From NCBI GenBank assembly GCA_002439165.1, contig DJTE01000005.1, positions 1-64,000 on the forward strand: a stretch of DNA of 64,000 bases, in the 5' to 3' direction. The first letter of the stretch is position 1. Every line of letters starts with the position of its first letter. The notes beneath the pieces were generated by a model. That model was not told where the DNA came from. It ran no database searches and worked only from the letters and a program-made list of their open reading frames with translations. This document shows positions 1 to 8,080 of this stretch, in pieces. This DNA is from Chryseobacterium indologenes. GTDB taxonomy: Bacteria > Bacteroidota > Bacteroidia > Flavobacteriales > Weeksellaceae. The position numbers and the translations under genes were made by a program.

Positions 1-60
1 CACAACTTTTGCGCTTGATCCGTAAAGGCTCTGTAATTTATCGGGAAGCTATAAAAACAA
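1..60. other. Window edge, no gene called
   Basis: Sixty bases before the first terminator. One forward frame is open from base 2 to a TAA at 23-25 and could be the tail of a rightward gene, but the piece is too short to identify. The T-rich bases 45-60, read leftward, form the tail of the terminator at 61-87. Confidence 0.3.
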
Positions 61-87
61 AAAAGGACTTTATAAAAAAGTCCTTTT
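61..87 (-). terminator. Terminator of the rpsT-tRNA-Glu unit
   Basis: A perfect 10-bp stem (AAAAGGACTT against AAGTCCTTTT) with a 7-base loop. Read leftward it is followed by a T-rich tract, so it fits a rho-independent terminator closing the leftward rpsT and tRNA-Glu unit. Confidence 0.85.
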
Positions 88-88
88 G

Positions 89-160
89 TAGCCCGTAGGG
101 GAATCGAACCCCTCTTACCAGAATGAAAATCTGAGGTCCTAACCGATAGACGAACGGGCC
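89..160 (-). tRNA. tRNA-Glu (UUC)
   Basis: A 72-base cloverleaf on the minus strand with acceptor arms GGCCCGT and ACGGGCT, a T-loop GTTCGATTC, and an anticodon loop TTTTCAT giving UUC for glutamate. The 3' CCA is not encoded here. It is base-for-base the same as the copy at 229-300 and is probably co-transcribed with it. Confidence 0.96.
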
Positions 161-228
161 CTCTATCTTCCACCGAGTGAAATCAGTGTGTTAGTTTTGT
201 TTTTATAAGTATCAACTCTTAAAATTTG

Positions 229-300
229 TAGCCCGTAGGGGAATCGAACCCCTCTTACCAGAATGAAAATCTGAGGTCCTAACCGATAGACGAACGGGCC
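229..300 (-). tRNA. tRNA-Glu (UUC), identical copy
   Basis: Minus-strand glutamate tRNA identical over its full length to the copy at 89-160, with anticodon UUC and no encoded CCA. It starts 10 bases after the rpsT stop codon, so it probably shares the rpsT transcript and is released by tRNA processing. The pair is best explained by local duplication or gene conversion. Confidence 0.96.
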
Positions 301-310
301 TACTATATTA

Positions 311-565
311 TTACGCTAACTTATTAACGTGTTTTGTTAATTTGCTTTTCAAGTTAGCCGCTTTGTTCTTGTGGATAATGTTTTTCTTAGCCAATTTATC
401 CAATAAAGCAATAACTTTTGGCAGTTGCTCTGTTGCAGCAGCTTTATCTTCCTCATTTCTCAAGACTTTAATTGCAGTTCTTGCAGTCTTGTGATAGTAT
501 CTGTTACGAAGTCTTTTAGTTTCGTTTTGTCTAATTCTCTTTAATGCTGATTTATGATTTGCCAT
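311..565 (-). CDS. rpsT: 30S ribosomal protein S20
   Basis: 84 aa, the normal length for bS20, starting MANHKSALKR and rich in Lys and Arg, with the expected helical pattern (KRIRQNETKRLRN). S20 binds 16S rRNA in the small subunit body. An ATG seven codons upstream also lies in frame, but it falls inside the -7 element of the promoter at 584-614, so the MANHK start at 565 is the correct one. The gene is followed 10 bases later by two tRNA-Glu genes and a terminator, a translation-themed unit. Confidence 0.97.
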   Translation of the reverse strand: MANHKSALKRIRQNETKRLRNRYYHKTARTAIKVLRNEEDKAAATEQLPKVIALLDKLAKKNIIHKNKAANLKSKLTKHVNKLA

Positions 566-583
566 ATCGTTCAAATGTGAGTG

Positions 584-614
584 CAAAACTATAAACTTTT
601 TTTTAAACTACCAA
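584..614 (-). promoter_or_regulatory. rpsT promoter
   Basis: Read leftward: TTG (614-612), 20 bases, then TAGTTTTG (591-584), an exact match to the Bacteroidota TTG/TAnnTTTG pattern. It lies about 20 bases before the rpsT start at 565 and decides the start codon. Confidence 0.8.
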
Positions 615-632
615 ATTTATTTTCAGAAATTT

Positions 633-953
633 TTAATTTTCTTCTGACAGGTACTTTCTGAGTTTATCTATTGCTTGTTCTATTTTTAAATTTTCCTGTT
701 CTTTTTCAATTTTTTTGATCGTGTTTCCCAACATGATCATAGCATTGTTCCATTCTCCAGTAGTATTGGTGAAAGTAAGGTTATCTATTGTCACTTCAAA
801 AGCAACCCTTTCTCCGGTCCTGTAAAGTCTGAAACTTATTTTATCATCCCTGCCTGTAATCCCGTCTTCATTGATTTGTAAATCATAACTTTTTGGGTTA
901 GAGTGGATTTTCTTAAAAAGCAATTTCGCTTCTTGTATTTTTAAATCCGGCAT
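633..953 (-). CDS. Conserved hypothetical protein, 106 aa
   Basis: Unrecognised small protein starting MPDLKIQEAK. It appears to have an N-terminal helix, a central run of beta strands (residues about 20-65: SYDLQINEDG, ISFRLYR, VAFEVTIDN) and a Lys/Glu-rich C-terminal helix (about 75-105). There is no signal peptide or membrane segment, so it is probably cytoplasmic. It begins only 11 bases after a tRNA-Glu gene and shares that promoter. It could be a flavobacterial housekeeping protein of unknown role; no function is proposed. Confidence 0.75.
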   Translation of the reverse strand: MPDLKIQEAKLLFKKIHSNPKSYDLQINEDGITGRDDKISFRLYRTGERVAFEVTIDNLTFTNTTGEWNNAMIMLGNTIKKIEKEQENLKIEQAIDKLRKYLSEEN

Positions 954-964
954 GATATCAAATT

Positions 965-1039
965 TGGTAGCCTATAGGGGAATCGAACCCCTGTTGCAAG
1001 AATGAAAATCTTGAGTCCTAACCACTAGACGAATAGGCC
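965..1039 (-). tRNA. tRNA-Glu (UUC), divergent copy with encoded CCA
   Basis: Minus-strand tRNA with acceptor arms GGCCTAT and ATAGGCT, anticodon loop TTTTCAT (UUC, Glu), T-loop GTTCGATTC. Unlike the pair at 89-300 it encodes the CCA tail (967-965), and it differs at several paired positions, so it is an older paralogue. The same anticodon three times within 1 kb suggests a gene-dosage role for the glutamate codon. Confidence 0.95.
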
Positions 1040-1053
1040 AAATTTTGAGGTTG

Positions 1054-1083
1054 CAAAAGTAATAATTAAGTTCTTAATTTCAA
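1054..1083 (-). promoter_or_regulatory. Promoter of tRNA-Glu and 106-aa gene
   Basis: Read leftward: TTG (1083-1081), 19 bases, TACTTTTG (1061-1054). This places the transcription start a few bases before the tRNA at 1039. A clean match to the Bacteroidota promoter pattern. Confidence 0.8.
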
Positions 1084-1270
1084 AATTATTTTTAATATTC
1101 CTTATGTTTTTTCAGACGTGTAAATTTTAAATAATTGATTACTATATTATTAATGATCCCTCTTTTATGGAGATATTGGGGGCAGCTTCGATGCAGTAAA
1201 GAAGCCGGATATTTAATGAAACATAAATTTAGAATGAGTTTGGAATAAAACATGCCCGGTCCGGAAACAA

Positions 1271-1299
1271 AAAAGCGACTGTAATGTACAGCCGCTTTT
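1271..1299 (-). terminator. Terminator of the amidase gene
   Basis: Stem AAAAGCGGCTGTA against TACAGTCGCTTTT (one G-T pair) with a three-base loop, followed leftward by a T tract. It sits 20 bases past the amidase stop codon. Confidence 0.88.
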
Positions 1300-1319
1300 T
1301 GTATGGTCACCCGATGTCA

Positions 1320-2609
1320 TTATTTGTACACCTTTTGTATTACCGTATTCTTGATACCCTTTGCTTCAAGCTCTTTCTGAAGTTTTACAGCATCTTCCAG
1401 CGTGTATACTTTTCCATAAGTATAGTAGAATATACCGCTGTCTTTATTTCTTTCCACATCTTTAAGGGTCTGAAGGATAAATGAATTTCCATTCAGCTTT
1501 TCGCCGGTATATACTTCTATGGTGTAGTATCCGGTAAGAAGTTTCTGGTTTGGCATAAATCCTACTGCAAAGGCATTTCTGAAGCCTGCATCTTTAGCCG
1601 TTCTCAGGTTGATGTCTTTTACGGAAGCCATATTGGTTACGCCGTAATAATATTTATACTGTCCGTTTTCTTTGAGAGGAAGGATGTAGTTCAGTCCTTT
1701 TAACGCCGGATCTCCGTCATTGTATTTGGTAGGAGAACTCATCAGTAATATTCTGAAGTCGTTTTTCAGTGGAGATTCAGCTGGTTTTTCGGGTTCAGGT
1801 TTTTTTACCGCAACAGGTCCTCCTGATTTTCTGTCAAGTGCTTTTTTATAATTGATCACTGCATTGTAGATGTTTTCTGCTACTTCATCTTTTCCTTTGT
1901 CTGAATTCAGATACTGGGCATCTTCATAATTATTCACGAATCCGGTTTCTATTAGAACAGAAGGCATGGCACTTCTTCTCAGAATGTGAAGATTTTCCTG
2001 TTTCACCCCTCTTGAAAAACGGCCGCTTGCCGCAAAATTATTTTCAATAAAGCTTCCGATGGTCAAACTGTTTTCCAGATATTTACTTTGCTGAATTTTA
2101 AGGGCAATTAAGGATTCCGGAGAAGAAGCATCATAAGAGGCGAATGTTTCCTTATCTTTTTCGTCAAGGTAGATTACGCTGTTTTCCTGTTTGGCTACCT
2201 CTAAATTTTCCCTGTTCTGGGCAGGACCCTGAACAAAGGTTTCTGTTCCTTTCGCTGTGGCGGATCTGCTTGGCGAAGAGTTAACGTGTACAGAGATAAA
2301 TAAATCCGCCTTATTTCTGTTGGCAATATTGGTTCTGTCCGTCAATGATGGATATTCATCAATCTTACGGGTATAGATTACTTTGAAATCCCTGTTTTTT
2401 TCCAGCATGGCTCCCAGTTTCAGAACAATGCCTAAAGTGACATCCTTCTCCATGACCACTCCCAGGTCCGGATAATTCCTGGTCGCCCCATGATCACCAC
2501 CCCCGTGCCCGGCATCTAAAACGATGATAAATTTCTTTTGGGAAAAAATAAAGGTGCTGGTAAGGATAAGGAGAAATGATAAAATTATTTTAAAATTTTG
2601 TTTGCGCAT
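1320..2609 (-). CDS. N-acetylmuramoyl-L-alanine amidase, secreted
   Basis: 429 aa. A signal peptide (residues 1-24, ending FIFSQ) sends it to the periplasm. An Amidase_3 zinc domain follows (about 27-255) with the ligands seen as H35 (DAGHGG), E54 (VMEKD) and H108 (SVHVN), and the catalytic Glu in IETGFVNN near residue 222. The family cuts the amide bond between N-acetylmuramic acid and the stem peptide, mostly during cell separation. After a Pro/Lys/Glu linker (about 262-280) comes a C-terminal region (about 280-429) with a SPOR-like final stretch, which in relatives binds denuded septal glycan. It is transcribed divergently from lptD with a 53-base gap. Confidence 0.92.
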   Translation of the reverse strand: MRKQNFKIILSFLLILTSTFIFSQKKFIIVLDAGHGGGDHGATRNYPDLGVVMEKDVTLGIVLKLGAMLEKNRDFKVIYTRKIDEYPSLTDRTNIANRNKADLFISVHVNSSPSRSATAKGTETFVQGPAQNRENLEVAKQENSVIYLDEKDKETFASYDASSPESLIALKIQQSKYLENSLTIGSFIENNFAASGRFSRGVKQENLHILRRSAMPSVLIETGFVNNYEDAQYLNSDKGKDEVAENIYNAVINYKKALDRKSGGPVAVKKPEPEKPAESPLKNDFRILLMSSPTKYNDGDPALKGLNYILPLKENGQYKYYYGVTNMASVKDINLRTAKDAGFRNAFAVGFMPNQKLLTGYYTIEVYTGEKLNGNSFILQTLKDVERNKDSGIFYYTYGKVYTLEDAVKLQKELEAKGIKNTVIQKVYK

Positions 2610-2631
2610 CTTACAGTTTTAAAAATTATAT

Positions 2632-2639
2632 TAATTTTG
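2632..2639 (+). promoter_or_regulatory. Likely lptD -7 element
   Basis: TAATTTTG, 23 bases before the TTG start at 2663. The TTG upstream is not at ideal spacing, so only the -7 element is supported. Confidence 0.5.
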
Positions 2640-2662
2640 AGCCTTAATTATATAGAATAAAA

Positions 2663-5248
2663 TTGGCCAAAACCGTCCTCAAAAATATATTACAAATTTT
2701 AATTATCCTAATTTTTAACAATTTTTTAGCACAGAAAACCCCTGAAAAATTGCCTAAAAATGCGGTTAATGATACTATTTCCAAAAAGGATACCATTGTT
2801 GTAAAGAAAGAAGCTTTAGAAGATGTTCTTCGTACAAAAGCCGATGAGCAGAGAAGGGATGTCCCTAAAAAAATGACATTTCTCATTAAAAGAGCTCAGG
2901 TGAAATACCAGGATATGCAGATCGATGCGGATTATATTTCTATTGATGATAATAAAAATGTGATCTACGCACGTGGAAAACTGGATTCATTAGGAAAGAT
3001 CATTGAGCCTGTAATCACTATGCAGGGCGGAAAAAAGTATGAAACGAACGAGTTCAGCTATAATACCAAAACCAGACAGGCTATTGCTTTCAATGCCAGA
3101 ACTGAAGAAAGTGAAGGGGTAATTACCGCACAGAAAACCAAAAAGTATAACGATTCCGTTTTTGCCATGAGGAATGCGGATTATACTACCGATGATTATT
3201 ATATCAAGAAAAAAGATACGGCATCGGATTACTTTATGCGGGCCTCCAACATTAAGCTGATCAAATCCAAAGAAAAATCCCAGATCGTTACGGGACCTAT
3301 CCAGATGTATATAGAACAGGTTCCCACACCTTTAATCCTTCCGTTTGCCGTTCTTCCGTTTTCAGCTAAAAGAGCTGCCGGAATCCTGATTCCGAGTTTC
3401 GGGGAAAGGGAAGATGTAGGGTTCTTCCTCAACGGACTTGGCTATTATCAGCCTATTGGGGAACATTTTGACCTTAAAGTGCTTGCAGATATCTATACCA
3501 AAGGAAGCTGGAACTTACGTCCGCAAATGAATTATCTGAAAAAATACAGATATTCGGGAAGTTTTACGGCAGATATCGGAACCATGATCAGAGGTATCAA
3601 AGGACTGGAGGATTATACCAAAAACAGTACATACAGAATTACCTGGAATCATTCACAGGATACGAAAGCCAATCCGTTCCTTACCTTCAGTGCTTCTGTG
3701 GATATTGTAAGTACTAAATTTTATAACAATCCGCTGAACAACAACTATATTTTCAACCAGAACGTCCTGAATACCCAGCAGAACTCAACGGTAACCCTTA
3801 CCAAGAGATTCCTGAAGCTGCCTGTGACGATCACCGGAACGGCTTCGTATGCACAGAACTTTGCAACCGGGCTGTCGGACCTTCGTCTTCCTCAGATGAA
3901 TGTGGCCATTAACCAGTTTTATTTGTTCAAATCCAAAACAGGGGTAAGACAGGGGCTTCTTGAAAATATTACGGTAAATACAGGTTTCAACCTGACCAAT
4001 TTTGTCAATACCCAGGAAAATGAGCTTTTCACCAAAGCCATGTGGGATAAAATGCAGACAGGCCTTAAAAATAATATTGCTATTGGAACCAATACTACGC
4101 TGGCAAAGTATTTTACCTTCAGTTTAAGTGCCAATATTGATAATGCCTTAACGACAAAAACGCTGAACAAGTATTATGATCCTGTGAAAAATGTGGAAGT
4201 GGACGAAATACAGAAAAATATAGCCGGATACTCTATTTTCTCTACAACAGCCAGCCTTCAGACAATCCTGTATGGAGGGATGAAGTTTAAAAAAGGATCT
4301 GTCATACAGGCGGTAAGACACATGGTGACCCCAAGTATCGGATTCACATATTCTCCGGATTTCGGAAGCCCGAATTTCGGATATTATAAAAACTTCTATA
4401 ATGCACAGGGAGCGCTTACACCTTATTCAATCTTCGAAAAAGGAATTGTAGGAACACCACCAACTGGAATGCAGGGAGCTTTAGGGTTTAATATCGGTAA
4501 CAATATTGAAATGAAAGTAAGATCTAAGCAAGATTCTACGGGAGTGAAAAAGGTGAAAATATTCGAATCCCTGAATCTCTCCGGAAGCTATAACTTTGCA
4601 GCGAAAACGCACCCGTGGTCTGTATTTTCAATCAGTGGACAGTCCTCTTTCTTCAACAATAAGCTAAGCGTTAATACAAGTCTTGCTCTAGAGCCGTATA
4701 GAATTGCTTTTGCTCCAGGGCAGGACGTGGGGGTAAGAACTGAAGACTTCGGACATTTCAGCGTACAGGGCTTCAATGTTCAGTTATCATATCCTCTGAG
4801 CAGCGAACTGTTCGGAGAAAAGACAGATTATGCTAAAAAATACGCAGCAAAAGGGGAGGTGAGAAACGAAAATTATTATTTTGACGATGATAATTATGCT
4901 CACTTCGACCAGGCATGGACCTTGAATGTAAATGCCAATTATGCCTATTCAAAAGGAACTTCCAGATTGGGAAATAAAATTGCTTCAATAGGGCTGGACG
5001 GAAGCATTAAGCTTACCCCTTACTGGAATATCAACGGAAGTACCCACTACGACCTTGTAACCAAAGAACTGGCCTATACAAGGATTGGATTTGCAAGAGA
5101 TCAGCGAAGTTTTACGATCAATTTCAACTGGGTGCCTTTCGGACAGTATAAAGTATATGACTTCTTTATCGGGATCAAAGCCAATATCTTAAGTGATGCG
5201 CTGAAGTATAAAGACAGAAGCTTTACACAGCCTAACGCACCTTTCTAA
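2663..5248 (+). CDS. lptD: LptD-family outer-membrane LPS assembly protein
   Basis: 861 aa from a TTG start. No in-frame ATG lies between the upstream stop at 2645 and residue 70, and a signal peptide (1-23, ending NFLAQ) begins right at the TTG. Residues about 60-200 resemble the OstA/LptA-like periplasmic jellyroll (DYISIDDNKNVIYARG); the rest, from about 215, is a long beta-barrel with many alternating aromatic strands. In the family, LptD forms the outer-membrane pore that inserts LPS at the cell surface with LptE. Flavobacterial members lack the E. coli cysteine pattern, as here. The call rests on overall pattern rather than a single motif. Confidence 0.85.
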   Translation: MAKTVLKNILQILIILIFNNFLAQKTPEKLPKNAVNDTISKKDTIVVKKEALEDVLRTKADEQRRDVPKKMTFLIKRAQVKYQDMQIDADYISIDDNKNVIYARGKLDSLGKIIEPVITMQGGKKYETNEFSYNTKTRQAIAFNARTEESEGVITAQKTKKYNDSVFAMRNADYTTDDYYIKKKDTASDYFMRASNIKLIKSKEKSQIVTGPIQMYIEQVPTPLILPFAVLPFSAKRAAGILIPSFGEREDVGFFLNGLGYYQPIGEHFDLKVLADIYTKGSWNLRPQMNYLKKYRYSGSFTADIGTMIRGIKGLEDYTKNSTYRITWNHSQDTKANPFLTFSASVDIVSTKFYNNPLNNNYIFNQNVLNTQQNSTVTLTKRFLKLPVTITGTASYAQNFATGLSDLRLPQMNVAINQFYLFKSKTGVRQGLLENITVNTGFNLTNFVNTQENELFTKAMWDKMQTGLKNNIAIGTNTTLAKYFTFSLSANIDNALTTKTLNKYYDPVKNVEVDEIQKNIAGYSIFSTTASLQTILYGGMKFKKGSVIQAVRHMVTPSIGFTYSPDFGSPNFGYYKNFYNAQGALTPYSIFEKGIVGTPPTGMQGALGFNIGNNIEMKVRSKQDSTGVKKVKIFESLNLSGSYNFAAKTHPWSVFSISGQSSFFNNKLSVNTSLALEPYRIAFAPGQDVGVRTEDFGHFSVQGFNVQLSYPLSSELFGEKTDYAKKYAAKGEVRNENYYFDDDNYAHFDQAWTLNVNANYAYSKGTSRLGNKIASIGLDGSIKLTPYWNINGSTHYDLVTKELAYTRIGFARDQRSFTINFNWVPFGQYKVYDFFIGIKANILSDALKYKDRSFTQPNAPF

Positions 5249-5255
5249 GATCGGA

Positions 5256-5286
5256 TTGGGATTTGAAAATATAAATTTTATATTTG
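5256..5286 (+). promoter_or_regulatory. ridA promoter
   Basis: TTG (5256-5258), 20 bases, TATATTTG (5279-5286). It starts 8 bases after the lptD stop and 33 bases before ridA, so ridA and the following membrane protein have their own promoter. Confidence 0.8.
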
Positions 5287-5318
5287 CATCCAAATAAATT
5301 CTAATAAAACAGATTCTA

Positions 5319-5699
5319 ATGAAACAAATAATCAACACAGTGAATGCTCCTGCAGCTATCGGACCTTATTCTCAGGCTAATATGGCCAACGGGGTATTGT
5401 ATATTTCAGGACAGATTCCTGTAGATCCTGCCACGGGTAAACTGGTAGAAGGAATTGAAAAAGAAACCCATCAGGTAATGAAAAACCTTGAAGCCATCCT
5501 TACAGAAGCAGGAATGACCTTTAAAAATGTTGTAAAGGCTACCATCTTTTTGAAAAGTATGGACGATTTTGCTGTAATGAATGATATTTATGCATCATAT
5601 CTGGATGCAGACAGCTATCCTGCACGTGAAACGGTACAGGTGTCATGTCTGCCAAAGAACGTTGATATTGAAATTTCTATGATTGCACATCAGGATTAA
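5319..5699 (+). CDS. ridA: RidA-family enamine/imine deaminase
   Basis: 126 aa, the usual length. Family signatures are visible throughout: APAAIGPYSQA near the N terminus, GVLYISGQIP at about 26-35, and the substrate-binding Arg in YPARETVQV near residue 105. RidA hydrolyses reactive 2-aminoacrylate and related enamines released by PLP enzymes, protecting cytoplasmic PLP-dependent proteins. The stop codon overlaps the next start (TAATG), so the downstream membrane protein is translationally coupled. Confidence 0.95.
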   Translation: MKQIINTVNAPAAIGPYSQANMANGVLYISGQIPVDPATGKLVEGIEKETHQVMKNLEAILTEAGMTFKNVVKATIFLKSMDDFAVMNDIYASYLDADSYPARETVQVSCLPKNVDIEISMIAHQD

Positions 5700-6154
5700 T
5701 GAACTTTATAAGAAATACAATTGCGGTGCTCGTAGGTCTTGGTATAGCAGGACTTATTATTACTCTTGGTATAAGAGCGTTTCCGCAATGGGTCACTTTC
5801 GAAGCTTTTGCTCCTTTTGAGCACTGGCAGCGTTTTCTTTACAGCATGAAGAACGATAATGCCTTTTTTGGGTTCCTTCTGTTTATTTCAGGATTGGGAA
5901 CCACCATTGGAGGAGTTGCTACGGCACTTATTGTAAAATACGCCAAGGTGGCATATGCTATCCTTATCGGTTTTATTATGCTTTTTATCGCCATGCTGGA
6001 TGTTATTATATTCCCGTATCACCCTACTTTTTATAAGATCTCTATTTTCCTTACGTTTTTTCCGTTTTCATGGATAGGAGGAAAGATTGTGGAAGTTATT
6101 TATGAACGGAATAAAAAGAAAAGGATCGCTGAGAAAATGAACAAAAACAAATAA
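5699..6154 (+). CDS. Small four-helix membrane protein
   Basis: 151 aa with four hydrophobic segments (about 7-25, 56-80, 85-107 and 113-133) and a strongly basic tail (NKKKRIAEKMNKNK) likely facing the cytoplasm. No family is recognised; the length and topology match uncharacterised flavobacterial membrane proteins. It overlaps ridA by one base and is followed directly by a terminator, so the two form a two-gene operon. The link may be simple co-expression. Confidence 0.75.
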   Translation: MNFIRNTIAVLVGLGIAGLIITLGIRAFPQWVTFEAFAPFEHWQRFLYSMKNDNAFFGFLLFISGLGTTIGGVATALIVKYAKVAYAILIGFIMLFIAMLDVIIFPYHPTFYKISIFLTFFPFSWIGGKIVEVIYERNKKKRIAEKMNKNK

Positions 6155-6156
6155 AA

Positions 6157-6184
6157 AAACGCTGCAAAAAATGCAGCGTTTTTT
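6157..6184. terminator. Bidirectional terminator
   Basis: Stem AACGCTGCA against TGCAGCGTT with A-rich left and T-rich right flanks, between the convergent membrane-protein gene and htrA. It can serve both directions. Confidence 0.88.
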
Positions 6185-6215
6185 GTTAATATGAAAAGAC
6201 TGTTTCCGGTATTCA

Positions 6216-7745
6216 TTAAGGCATTCTGAATCCTTTGGTATAGATTCTTCCGTAGTCGTCCACAAATTTTACCTGCACATTTCCCTGATACTTCTCCAGG
6301 ATCTTTTCTATATCTTTTTGTGAATTTACCGGCTTTCCGTTGATCTCTATAATGATGTAGTTGTCTACAATCCCTATTTTCGCCATTTCTCCGCCTTCAG
6401 CCACTCCTTTGGCAACCACACCGCTGTTCAGTCCGTATTCTGTTTTGAATCTTTCCGTAAGAGGGTCAAACTCAGCACCGATCTTTTCAGTAACGCTAAG
6501 GTCTGCTTTTGTACGGGTAGACGTACCTCCTTTCTGATCTCTGAGGGTTACGGATGTAGTGGCATCTTTTCCGTTTCTGGAGTAGGTTACCTGAACTTTA
6601 TCACCAGGGCGCTTGCTTCCGATGGACATGGAAAGATCAGCAAAATCACTGATGTCATAGTTGTCTATTTTGGTAATGATATCTCCTTTTTTCAGTCCGG
6701 CATCTTCAGCACCGCTGTTTTCTCCAAATCCTGTTACATACACTCCGGCACCTACCTTCAGACTTGTTTTGTTCTGTCTGTTGTAAGCCTGAACCAGCTG
6801 GTCATTGGATAAGTCTAAAGACTGGATTCCCAGGAATCCTCTCTGTACAATCCCGAATTTCTTGATATCCTCAACGATCTTTCTGGCCAGATTGGAAGGA
6901 ACCGCAAATCCGTACCCCTGATAATATCCTGTTGTAGACTGGATGGCAGAGTTGATCCCGATAAGATCGCCGGCTACATTCACCAGCGCACCTCCTGAGT
7001 TACCCGGATTGATCGCTGCATCGGTCTGAATAAAGCTTTCAATAGGATTAGCTGCTTTTCCCTGGCTTCCCAGGATTCCGATTCCTCTTCCTTTTGCTGA
7101 AACGATCCCTGCCGTTACAGTAGAGTTAAGACCAAGCGGGTTTCCTACGGCAAGTACCCATTGTCCTACCTCAATATTGTCGGAATTGGCGAAATTCAGG
7201 TAAGGGAGACCTTTTTCTTCAATTTTCAATAAAGAGATATCTGTATTGGGGTCTGTTCCTACCAGAGTAGCGATATATGATTTTTTGTTGCTTAATACCA
7301 CTTCCAGTTTATTGGCACCTGCTACAACGTGATTGTTCGAAATAATGTATCCGTCAGGAGAGATTATCACCCCGGAACCCATTCCTGAAGGCATATTATC
7401 CGGAGCCTGCTGCTGCCTTTGCCGCTGTTGTCCTCTTCCTCCGAAAGGATCTCCGAAGAAGAAGTCGAACAGATCCTGTTCAGAGGCTCTGCTGGTTGTT
7501 CTGCTCTGATAATTTTTGATGGTTACCACAGCCGGAACCGTTGTTTTGGATGCTTTTACAAAGTCATCACCCACAGCTCCCGTATTCATTCCTACAAATG
7601 ATGCATTAGGTGCTGATGCAGTAAAAAAAGACTGGTCACCATTATTATTATGCTGACCGAAATATTGTATTGTCCCAACGGTAGTAGCTCCTGAGACAAC
7701 TCCCACTACTGCAAATGGTAATAGTTTTTTTAAAGTACTCTTCAT
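6216..7745 (-). CDS. degP: HtrA/Deg-family periplasmic serine protease
   Basis: 509 aa. An N-terminal hydrophobic segment (about 7-28) exports or anchors it. The trypsin-like domain carries the catalytic triad H139 (SNNHVVAG), D169 (NTDISLL) and S250 (GNSGGA). Two PDZ domains follow (about 300-400 and 420-505). A Gln/Arg-rich loop (about residues 103-113) sits in the LA-loop region. The family degrades or refolds misfolded envelope proteins under stress. Whether it is the DegP or DegQ type cannot be told from sequence alone. It is monocistronic, with a -7-like TAAATTTG at 7799-7792. Confidence 0.94.
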   Translation of the reverse strand: MKSTLKKLLPFAVVGVVSGATTVGTIQYFGQHNNNGDQSFFTASAPNASFVGMNTGAVGDDFVKASKTTVPAVVTIKNYQSRTTSRASEQDLFDFFFGDPFGGRGQQRQRQQQAPDNMPSGMGSGVIISPDGYIISNNHVVAGANKLEVVLSNKKSYIATLVGTDPNTDISLLKIEEKGLPYLNFANSDNIEVGQWVLAVGNPLGLNSTVTAGIVSAKGRGIGILGSQGKAANPIESFIQTDAAINPGNSGGALVNVAGDLIGINSAIQSTTGYYQGYGFAVPSNLARKIVEDIKKFGIVQRGFLGIQSLDLSNDQLVQAYNRQNKTSLKVGAGVYVTGFGENSGAEDAGLKKGDIITKIDNYDISDFADLSMSIGSKRPGDKVQVTYSRNGKDATTSVTLRDQKGGTSTRTKADLSVTEKIGAEFDPLTERFKTEYGLNSGVVAKGVAEGGEMAKIGIVDNYIIIEINGKPVNSQKDIEKILEKYQGNVQVKFVDDYGRIYTKGFRMP

Positions 7746-8080
7746 TGTATATCTTTCTTTTTTTATGTATTAATTTCTGTTTTATTGTAAGCAAATTTAA
7801 TGCTAAATAAGTATGCAATTCATGCTAAGTGTTTCAATTTTAACTAAAATTTAACGGCTATTGTGTGATTTTATATATTATGTCATAATTGCAGCAGTTC
7901 CAATTAACAAAACTTAAAAAATTATTAAAAGAATATGGACGATATGTCCTGTACAAGGTACGATGTAAAAATAAAATGACAAAATGTTACCTTATAAGGC
8001 TACTTTATTCTTCTGCGGATGTTTTCCCGGAAAATGTTTATCTTTGCAAAAATATTTTTCTCACTTAAAACGTTTATAGC
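7746..8080. other. Intergenic region between htrA and trhO
   Basis: 335 bases of divergent upstream region. It holds a leftward TAAATTTG (7799-7792) for htrA and a rightward TATCTTTG (8039-8046) for trhO. The AT-rich middle has a small GGAC/GTCC hairpin near 7936 but no coding frame or RNA gene that I recognise. Confidence 0.5.

Noticed and set aside
1092..1310. Leftward 72-codon frame between tRNA-Glu and the amidase gene
   Set aside because: It begins inside the amidase terminator hairpin, has no family resemblance and no promoter; a chance frame.
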